Below are positions 44,320 to 49,280 of a DNA stretch of 49,280 nt, in pieces. Made by a program: the position numbers and the translations under genes. Numbering within the stretch: position 1 is the first letter of the stretch; each line of letters begins with the position of its first letter. The stretch is from Bauldia litoralis (GTDB taxonomy: Bacteria; Pseudomonadota; Alphaproteobacteria; Rhizobiales; Kaistiaceae): the NCBI GenBank assembly GCA_945882315.1, contig CAMCWB010000025.1, positions 1-49,280 on the forward strand, written 5' to 3'. The notes beneath the pieces are model-generated. The model did no database searches. It saw nothing but the letters and a program-made list of their open reading frames with translations, and was not told the DNA's origin.

Positions 44320-45287
44320 ATCTCCGCAAGCGTCTCGCCGTCATCGTCTCTCCCCTCCTCCTCTCCGGCTGCTTCGGCGCGGAGGAGTCCGGCTTCCAGG
44401 GCTATGTCGAAGGGACCTATGTCTATGTCTCGGCGGAGACCGCCGGCCGCCTCGTCGAGCGGCCGGTCGAGGCCGGCGACGCGGTCGAGGCCGGCGCGAT
44501 CGTCGCACGGCTCGACGATTCCGAAGAGAAGGAAGCGATCGCCGAGGCCGAGGCGCGCTCCGCCCAGGCCAAGGCACAGCTTGCCAACCTCCTCTCGGGC
44601 CAGCGCGACGAGGAGATTAGCGTCATCGCGGCGAAGCTTGGCGAAGCGCGGACGACCTTCAACCTCGCCGAGGAAGACTATCGGCGGAAACTCGTGCTGC
44701 ACGAGCGCGGCATCGTCTCGCAATCGGTGGTCGACGACACCAAGGCGAAGCGGGATACCTCCGCGGCAAGCCTCGACGGCATCGAGCGCGAGCTGATCGT
44801 CGCCAAGCTGCCGGCGCGGTCCGAAGAGATCGCGGCCGCCGAGCGCAACGTTGCGGCGGAAGAAGCCGCGCTGGCGCAGGCCAGAATCCAGCTCGACCGG
44901 CGGACGCTCATCGCGCCGGCCAAGGGCCATATCGAAGAGACCTTCTACGAGGCCGGCGAGCGCGTGAATGCCGGCCAGGCCGTCGTCTCGCTCCTCCCCG
45001 AGGCCAACAAGGAAATCCGCTTCTTCCTGCCGGAGCGGCAGCTCGCCCGTGTCAACACGGGCGACCGCATCGCCATCGCCTGTGACGATTGCCCCGCCAA
45101 TCTCGAAGCCGAGATCGACCGGGTCGCGACGGAGGCCGAGTTCACGCCGCCGATCCTCTATTCCAAGGAAAGCCGCGACAAGCTCGTCTTCCGCATCGAG
45201 GCGAAGCCGATCGGCGCTGCCGCCGAGCTCAAGGTCGGGCAGCCGGTCGATGTCCGCCTCGCCACCAGCCCGGAGGCCGAGTCGTGA
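44316..45287 (+). CDS. HlyD/YbhG-like membrane fusion lipoprotein
   Basis: A 323-aa periplasmic adaptor of an ABC exporter. The N-terminus has a lipobox (LLLSGC, Cys19), so the protein is probably anchored as a lipoprotein, unlike YbhG of E. coli, which has a plain signal sequence. It then has the barrel-sandwich start (GYVEGTYVYVSAETAGRLVERPVEAGDAVEAGAIVARLD, about 29-67), a long coiled-coil region (about 75-185) and the returning half (DRRTLIAPAKGHIEETFYEAGERVNAGQAVVSLLPE). The start ATG overlaps the TetR stop, so translation is coupled. Confidence 0.92.
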   Translation: MNLRKRLAVIVSPLLLSGCFGAEESGFQGYVEGTYVYVSAETAGRLVERPVEAGDAVEAGAIVARLDDSEEKEAIAEAEARSAQAKAQLANLLSGQRDEEISVIAAKLGEARTTFNLAEEDYRRKLVLHERGIVSQSVVDDTKAKRDTSAASLDGIERELIVAKLPARSEEIAAAERNVAAEEAALAQARIQLDRRTLIAPAKGHIEETFYEAGERVNAGQAVVSLLPEANKEIRFFLPERQLARVNTGDRIAIACDDCPANLEAEIDRVATEAEFTPPILYSKESRDKLVFRIEAKPIGAAAELKVGQPVDVRLATSPEAES

Positions 45288-46231
45288 GCGGTGAGATAAT
45301 CGTCGACATCAAGGGGCTGACCAAGCGCTTCGGCGACAAGACGGTCGTCGACAATGTCGACCTCACCGTCAACCGCGGCGAGATCGTCGGCTTCCTCGGC
45401 CCCAACGGCTCCGGCAAGACGACGACGATCCGCATGATCTGCGGGCTGCTGCGGCCCGACGCCGGCAACGGCACCTGCCTCGGCTACGACATCCGCACGG
45501 AGTCGGAGAAGATCAAGCTCGAAGTCGGCTACATGACGCAGCGCTTCTCCTTCTACGAGGACCTGACGATCCGCGAAAACCTCGATTTCGTGGCGCGGCT
45601 CTATGCCCTCAAGCCGCGCGCGAAATTCGTCGACTCGACGCTCAACCGGCTGGGCCTCAGCAACCGTCAGCACCAGCTCGCCGGCACGCTCTCGGGCGGC
45701 TGGAAGCAGCGTATGGCGCTGGCCGCCTGCGTCATGCACGAGCCGCAGCTCCTCCTCCTCGACGAGCCGACGGCCGGCGTCGATCCCAAGGCGCGTCGCG
45801 AATTCTGGGACGAGATCCACGAACTGACCTCGGAGGGCCTGACCGTCCTCGTCTCGACCCACTACATGGACGAGGCCGAACGCTGCCACCGCATCGTCTA
45901 CATCGCCTATGGCAAGATCATCGCCCGCGGCACGGTGGCCGAGGTGATCGCCGCCTCCGGCCTGCACACGATCGTGGTGCGCGGCGGCGACACGGCGGCG
46001 CTCGCCCGCAAGATGAAGACGCTCGACGGCGTCGAGCAGGTGGCGCCGTTCGGCAACGATCTGCATGTCGTCGGACTCGACCCGGTATTGCTGGAGAAAG
46101 AAGTGCGCGGCGCCATCGCCGGCAGCGGCGCGACGGCCGCGGAGGATGCGACCAGTCTCGAAGACGTGTTCATCCGCCTGATGACCTCGTCGGAGGACAA
46201 TTTCACGAGCGCGGGCGGGAGGGCGTCGTGA
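45284..46231 (+). CDS. ABC-2 type exporter ATP-binding protein (single domain, YbhF-like)
   Basis: A 315-aa ATPase with one nucleotide-binding domain: Walker A GPNGSGKTT at 39-47, signature LSGGWKQR near 138, Walker B LLLLDEPTAGVD near 156-167, and STHYMDEAERC as the H-loop. E. coli YbhF is a fusion of two such domains, so this is a half-size version that must dimerise. The C-terminal 80 residues are the typical ABC-2 tail. GTG at 45284 overlaps the adaptor stop by four bases. Confidence 0.92.
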   Translation: MSGEIIVDIKGLTKRFGDKTVVDNVDLTVNRGEIVGFLGPNGSGKTTTIRMICGLLRPDAGNGTCLGYDIRTESEKIKLEVGYMTQRFSFYEDLTIRENLDFVARLYALKPRAKFVDSTLNRLGLSNRQHQLAGTLSGGWKQRMALAACVMHEPQLLLLDEPTAGVDPKARREFWDEIHELTSEGLTVLVSTHYMDEAERCHRIVYIAYGKIIARGTVAEVIAASGLHTIVVRGGDTAALARKMKTLDGVEQVAPFGNDLHVVGLDPVLLEKEVRGAIAGSGATAAEDATSLEDVFIRLMTSSEDNFTSAGGRAS

Positions 46232-46437
46232 ACTCCGGCGCAGGATGTTTTTTGAACCTCCCCCTTGAGGGGAGGTCGAAATCGGTGAGCGAAGCGACAC
46301 CGATTTCGGGAGGGGGTGAGCCGCGAGTCGGAGGCCCCTCCCCGAAAGCGCGACGCGCTTTCGAGCCTCCCTCCAGGGGAGGGTTCAAGTCATCGCGCGC
46401 GGTTCGGGCCAATCTCGAAAAGAAATTTGTTCCATGA
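46228..46437 (+). other. Small ORF spanning a repeat insertion between exporter genes
   Basis: A 69-codon open frame starts with GTG overlapping the ATPase stop (GTGA) and ends with TGA overlapping the permease ATG (ATGA). Most of it is translated repeat sequence (LNLPLEGRSKSVSEATPISGG...PPSRGG), so a protein function is unlikely. It may preserve translational coupling across the inserted repeat. Codon use and content are those of the repeat, not of a normal gene. Confidence 0.5.
46252..46389. repeat. CCTCCCCTTGAGGGGAGG palindromic repeat, family E
   Basis: Outer arms TTGAACCTCCCC and GGGGAGGGTTCAA enclose further hairpins: CCCCTTGAGGGG, a pair of TCGAAATCGGTG/CACCGATTTCGG arms, and AAAGCGCGACGCGCTTT. 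It interrupts the ATPase-permease junction of an otherwise overlapping operon and is the only copy of this family in the window. Confidence 0.85.
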
Positions 46438-47570
46438 ACTGCCTCTTCTCCTGGTCGCGGATCGGCGCGGTGATGGCGAAGGAGTTCATCCAGATGCGTC
46501 GCGACCGCCTGACCTTCGCGATGATCATCGGCATCCCGATCGTCCAGTTGACGCTGTTCGGCTACGCGATCAACACCGACCCGAAGCAGTTGCCGACGGC
46601 GGCAATCGTCGCGGATCACGGGCCGATCAGCCGCGCCATCCTGGCCGGGCTCGAAATCTCCGACTATTTCGACTTCGGCGCCGGCACACGGACCGAGGCG
46701 GAGGCGCGCTCGATGCTGGCGCGCGGCGAGGTCTCCTACGTTGTGACGATCCCAGTGAATTTCGAGCGCAAGCTGGTGCGCGGCGAGAAACCCCAGATCC
46801 TGATCGAGGCCGACGCGACCGATCCCGCCGCAACCTCGAACGCGCTCGGCTCCATCAACGAGATCGTGCGCCGCGCCGTCGCGAACGAGGCCGGCGGCAC
46901 GCTCGCCGAACTCGAGCCGGGTGGCATGCCGGTCGATGTCGTGCTGCACCGGCTCTACAATCCGGAAGGCATCACCGCCTACAACATCGTGCCCGGCCTG
47001 CTCGGCGTGATCCTGACCATGACCACCATCCTGATGACCGCGCTGGCGCTGACCCGCGAGGTCGAGCGCGGCACGATCGAGAACCTCATGGCGATGCCGG
47101 CCCGGCCCTTCGAGATCATGGTCGGCAAGATCGTGCCCTATATCGGCTTCGGCTTCGTGCAGGTCGGCATCATCCTGATCGCGGCGAACATCCTCTTCTC
47201 GGTGCCGATGGAGGGCTCGCTGACAGTACTGCTCACGGCGACGGTCCTTTTCATCGCCGCCAATGTGACGCTCGGCTACACGATCTCGACGCTCGCCCGC
47301 AGCCAGATGCAGGCGATGCAGATGACCTTCTTCTTCTTCCTGCCGTCGATCCTCCTATCGGGATTCATGTTCCCCTTCCGCGGCATGCCCGGCTGGGCGC
47401 AGGTGATCGGCGAAGCGATCCCGCTCACCCATTTCCTGCGCATCGTGCGCGGCGTCATGCTGAAGGGCGGCGGCTTCGCGGACGTGGCGCCGAATGTCTG
47501 GCCGCTCATGGTCTTCTGGCTGGCGGTCGGCACGATCGCGATGCTGCGCTACCGGCGGACGCTGGATTAA
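46434..47570 (+). CDS. ABC-2 type exporter permease (YbhS-like)
   Basis: A 378-aa ABC-2 membrane subunit. Residues 1-20 (WSRIGAVMAKEFIQMRRDR) and the first span TFAMIIGIPIVQLTLFGYAI are typical of YbhS/YbhR. A large periplasmic domain (about 45-175) follows, then spans with GLLGVILTMTTILMTALALTREVERGTIENLMAMPARPFEIMVGKIVPYI and a final PLMVFWLAVGTIAML. E. coli has two permease genes here, ybhS and ybhR; only one is present and the next gene is unrelated and convergent, so this permease probably forms a homodimer. The system may export drugs or lipophilic compounds. Confidence 0.92.
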   Translation: MNCLFSWSRIGAVMAKEFIQMRRDRLTFAMIIGIPIVQLTLFGYAINTDPKQLPTAAIVADHGPISRAILAGLEISDYFDFGAGTRTEAEARSMLARGEVSYVVTIPVNFERKLVRGEKPQILIEADATDPAATSNALGSINEIVRRAVANEAGGTLAELEPGGMPVDVVLHRLYNPEGITAYNIVPGLLGVILTMTTILMTALALTREVERGTIENLMAMPARPFEIMVGKIVPYIGFGFVQVGIILIAANILFSVPMEGSLTVLLTATVLFIAANVTLGYTISTLARSQMQAMQMTFFFFLPSILLSGFMFPFRGMPGWAQVIGEAIPLTHFLRIVRGVMLKGGGFADVAPNVWPLMVFWLAVGTIAMLRYRRTLD

Positions 47571-47586
47571 CTGCATTCAGCGCCGC

Positions 47587-47614
47587 GGCGGGTTACGCCT
47601 TCGGCTAACCCGCC
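47587..47614. repeat. GGCGGGTTA hairpin between convergent genes
   Basis: GGCGGGTTA and TAACCCGCC enclose GCC-TTC-GGC, giving a strong hairpin in the 61-base gap between the exporter permease (plus) and the PAN-domain gene (minus). It may work as a two-way terminator. Confidence 0.65.
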
Positions 47615-47631
47615 CTACGATCCCGCAGAAA

Positions 47632-48405
47632 TCAGCGTACCGCCTGGCGGAGGATCGCTCCGAAGAGTTCGGCCACCTCGGGAGGCATGTCCGGGGACGG
47701 CGATCGGCGGCGTCTTTCCGGCTCGGGTTGAATCTTCATCGCCATGACCATGCCGGGGGCGCGAAGCGAGCCGGTCATCGAGCCGAGGAGTTCGCATGAT
47801 CCGCCTTTGGCGATTTGGTTGAAGCCCAGGCACATTTCATCTGCCAGGCACGCTTCGGTACAGCCGGCGGAGCTTGCCTCAATCGTCTTGTAGGCGTCGC
47901 CCTCCAGGAGCCGCGACTGGACCTTCTGCATGGCGACCGGCTTGCTGTCTTCGGAGACTTTGACCGACGCCAGCACGCCACTGATCCCTCTCGGATCCAG
48001 GCGCAGCGGGCTGACGGCCGACTTCAGGAAGCAGGCGCCCTCCCATGTGTTGAACGTGTAGGAGACGCACTGACCGTCAAGAAGACAGCGCGTTTCGCAA
48101 ATGCTCTGGCTGACCTGCCTGAGAACCGCGTAGTCGCCGCCGCCCATGTCGCGGTTCTGGAACGTGACGAATGTCCGACGGTTGGCGCTTGGCGCGGAGA
48201 CCTTGCCGATGTCGGCGATGTCCGGTCGCGGCACAGGCACCGGTACTGGAAGAGCCGGCGGCGGTGCCGGTAGTGCAAGGACCTCAACCGGTGCTTCCGC
48301 AACCGGCATCATCGCCCATTGCGCGCCTCCAGCGATGACGATCGTCGCCAGCGCAACGTAAGTAATGACGTGCCGGCTCGGTATCTTGAGGAAAAGGCCC
48401 AACAT
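47632..48405 (-). CDS. Membrane-anchored PAN/Apple-domain protein
   Basis: A 257-aa protein with an N-terminal membrane anchor (residues about 12-30, VITYVALATIVIAGGAQWAMM), a Pro-rich linker (PAPPPALPVPVPVPRPD, about 46-62) and two PAN_4-type modules. Module 1 has NRDMGGGDYAV, CETRCLLDGQCVSYTFNTWEGACFLKS (about 85-130). Module 2 has EASSAGCTEACLADEMCLGFNQIAKGGSCELL. PAN modules bind protein or sugar and are often exported in alphaproteobacteria. The disulfide-forming cysteines are complete in both. The function here is not known; it lies alone, convergent with the exporter operon. Confidence 0.78.
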   Translation of the reverse strand: MLGLFLKIPSRHVITYVALATIVIAGGAQWAMMPVAEAPVEVLALPAPPPALPVPVPVPRPDIADIGKVSAPSANRRTFVTFQNRDMGGGDYAVLRQVSQSICETRCLLDGQCVSYTFNTWEGACFLKSAVSPLRLDPRGISGVLASVKVSEDSKPVAMQKVQSRLLEGDAYKTIEASSAGCTEACLADEMCLGFNQIAKGGSCELLGSMTGSLRAPGMVMAMKIQPEPERRRRSPSPDMPPEVAELFGAILRQAVR

Positions 48406-48500
48406 GCGCGGCTCCTAGCCCCGCCCCATTCGATCCTCGGCGTTCATGGTTAAGAGTCTGTTACCGCGGGGCGCTAGCCCGCTTCGGCGAACGAGCGAAT

Positions 48501-48593
48501 GTAGGGTGGGCAGAGGCGCGCCCGCGCCGTGCCCACGCGGACTGCGGCAGATGAAGACGCGTGGGCACGGCCTTCGGCCTTTGCCCACCCTAC
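48501..48593. repeat. GTAGGGTGGGC nested inverted repeat, family B copy 2
   Basis: Outer arms GTAGGGTGGGC and GCCCACCCTAC, inner arms TGCCCACGCGG and CGCGTGGGCA. It lies directly downstream of the cytochrome c gene (minus strand) and is followed by AAATTT, as is the copy at 21474-21565. Confidence 0.85.
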
Positions 48594-48599
48594 AAATTT

Positions 48600-49079
48600 T
48601 TAGCCCTTCGGCATCGCCGGCGGGACGAGCGGGTAGTAAGGCGTCTTCGGCTCTTCGCCGGGCGGGACAGCCTCCGGCATCGGATCGCCGGGCTCGCCGA
48701 GCGACTTGATGTAGGCGTGGAGCGAGCGGAGATCGCTCTCCTCGGTCGCGTTGACGTTGTAATAGGGCATCGGCGGCCGCGCCTTGAACTCCTTCATGTA
48801 CTTCACGAACTCGTCCTCACTGCGCGTCGCCGCGGTGATGCGGAGGTTGGCCGGATAGGTGGTGCCCCACGGACCCTGCCAGCCGACCGGAGTACCTTTC
48901 AGGGCCAGAGCCGGATCGACCTGGCCGCCGGTCTCGTTGTAATTGCCGGTGTGGCAATCGTGGCAGCCATGGGTCTTGGCGACATAGGCGCCGCGCTCGA
49001 CCGAGACTTCGCCCTCAGCGGCATGGCCGGCGAGCGGGGCCGCAACAAGCAATGCCGCCGCCAAAATGCTTCGACGCAT
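48600..49079 (-). CDS. Monohaem cytochrome c
   Basis: A 159-aa periplasmic c-type cytochrome. The signal peptide (1-20) ends GHA, and the haem-attachment motif CHDCH is at 39-43. A later methionine (in PPMPYYN, near 102) is the likely distal ligand. It resembles small cytochromes that carry electrons from a dehydrogenase, and the C-terminal part is Pro-rich (PPGEEPKTPYYPLVPPAMPKG). No oxidase or dehydrogenase gene is adjacent within the window. The start at 49079 follows GAGGAGAAG. Confidence 0.88.
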   Translation of the reverse strand: MRRSILAAALLVAAPLAGHAAEGEVSVERGAYVAKTHGCHDCHTGNYNETGGQVDPALALKGTPVGWQGPWGTTYPANLRITAATRSEDEFVKYMKEFKARPPMPYYNVNATEESDLRSLHAYIKSLGEPGDPMPEAVPPGEEPKTPYYPLVPPAMPKG

Positions 49080-49195
49080 CTTCTTCTCCTCGGATTTTTC
49101 AAAACAAAACGGTTGGGTTCCGGGCGTTTCTAGGTGCCGTCGCTGGTCGTGTTGGAATTCGCGTGACGTGGCTCCGGCGTGTTGAAGGTATCGGT

Positions 49196-49279
49196 TCAGG
49201 CGGCCAGGTCAACCGGCTGATCGACGGGCTTGGTTGCGAGGGTCTGCCAACCGTCGATTTTGCGCATGACGATCTGTCC
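49196..49279 (-). CDS. 3' end of an unidentified gene, cut by the window edge
   Basis: On the minus strand an open frame enters from the window edge and reads GQIVMRKIDGWQTL then ATKPVDQPVDLAA before TGA at 49196. Twenty-seven residues are too few to assign a family; the short basic tail would fit a transposase C-terminus but this is a guess. Confidence 0.35.
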   Translation of the reverse strand, partial: GQIVMRKIDGWQTLATKPVDQPVDLAA

Positions 49280-49280
49280 G

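Overview
The window looks like a chromosomal segment of a GC-rich alphaproteobacterium, most likely order Hyphomicrobiales (Rhizobiales). The evidence is a tRNA-His with A73 and no encoded G-1, a 1035-residue PdhS-type cell-cycle kinase, a phasin, the rsmE-gshA gene order, two perfect CtrA-type boxes (TTAA-N7-TTAA), and several families of palindromic intergenic repeats typical of this group. Genus cannot be read from the sequence.

Layout. 1-137 is the right end of an insertion sequence. 164-2519 holds a periplasmic amino-acid-type binding protein, a class I glutamine amidotransferase and a PPP-type phosphatase. 2955-7145 is an SsuABC-like ABC importer operon ending in an FMN-dependent monooxygenase, probably for organosulfur or aminocarboxylate compounds; its binding-protein gene lacks a stop codon of its own. 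7257-8676 is a divergent LysR/DUF1127 pair. 8964-13899 is housekeeping: universal stress protein, gshA, rsmE, xseA. 14186-24669 is a catabolic-looking block: two ThDP enzymes, a hydroxypyruvate-isomerase-like protein, an Ldh-family dehydrogenase, two tandem TctC/Bug binding proteins, two carboxymuconolactone-decarboxylase-like proteins, and a secreted protein of unknown function. 24771-27240 carries tRNA-His, a polytopic membrane protein and a phasin. 27727-35053 carries the PdhS-type kinase, a solitary TadG-like vWA protein and an AsmA protein. 35064-43431 is a putrescine uptake and degradation locus (potF-G-H-I, puuA, an ornithine-cyclodeaminase-like gene, puuB). 43546-47570 is a CecR-like TetR gene with a YbhG/F/S-like exporter. 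The right end has a PAN-domain protein, a monohaem cytochrome c and the 3' end of an unidentified gene.

The most notable signals are regulatory or mobile. Perfect CtrA-type boxes lie upstream of the cell-cycle kinase and of the TadG-like gene. A 114-bp MITE and an IS end share terminal inverted repeats, and both sit in the loop of the same palindromic repeat family. Another palindromic repeat interrupts the exporter operon but leaves a small ORF joined to both neighbours by 4-nt start/stop overlaps. A perfect 15-bp inverted repeat covers the promoter of the TetR-exporter operon. PhaR-type TGC-N3-GCA motifs sit at the phasin promoter.
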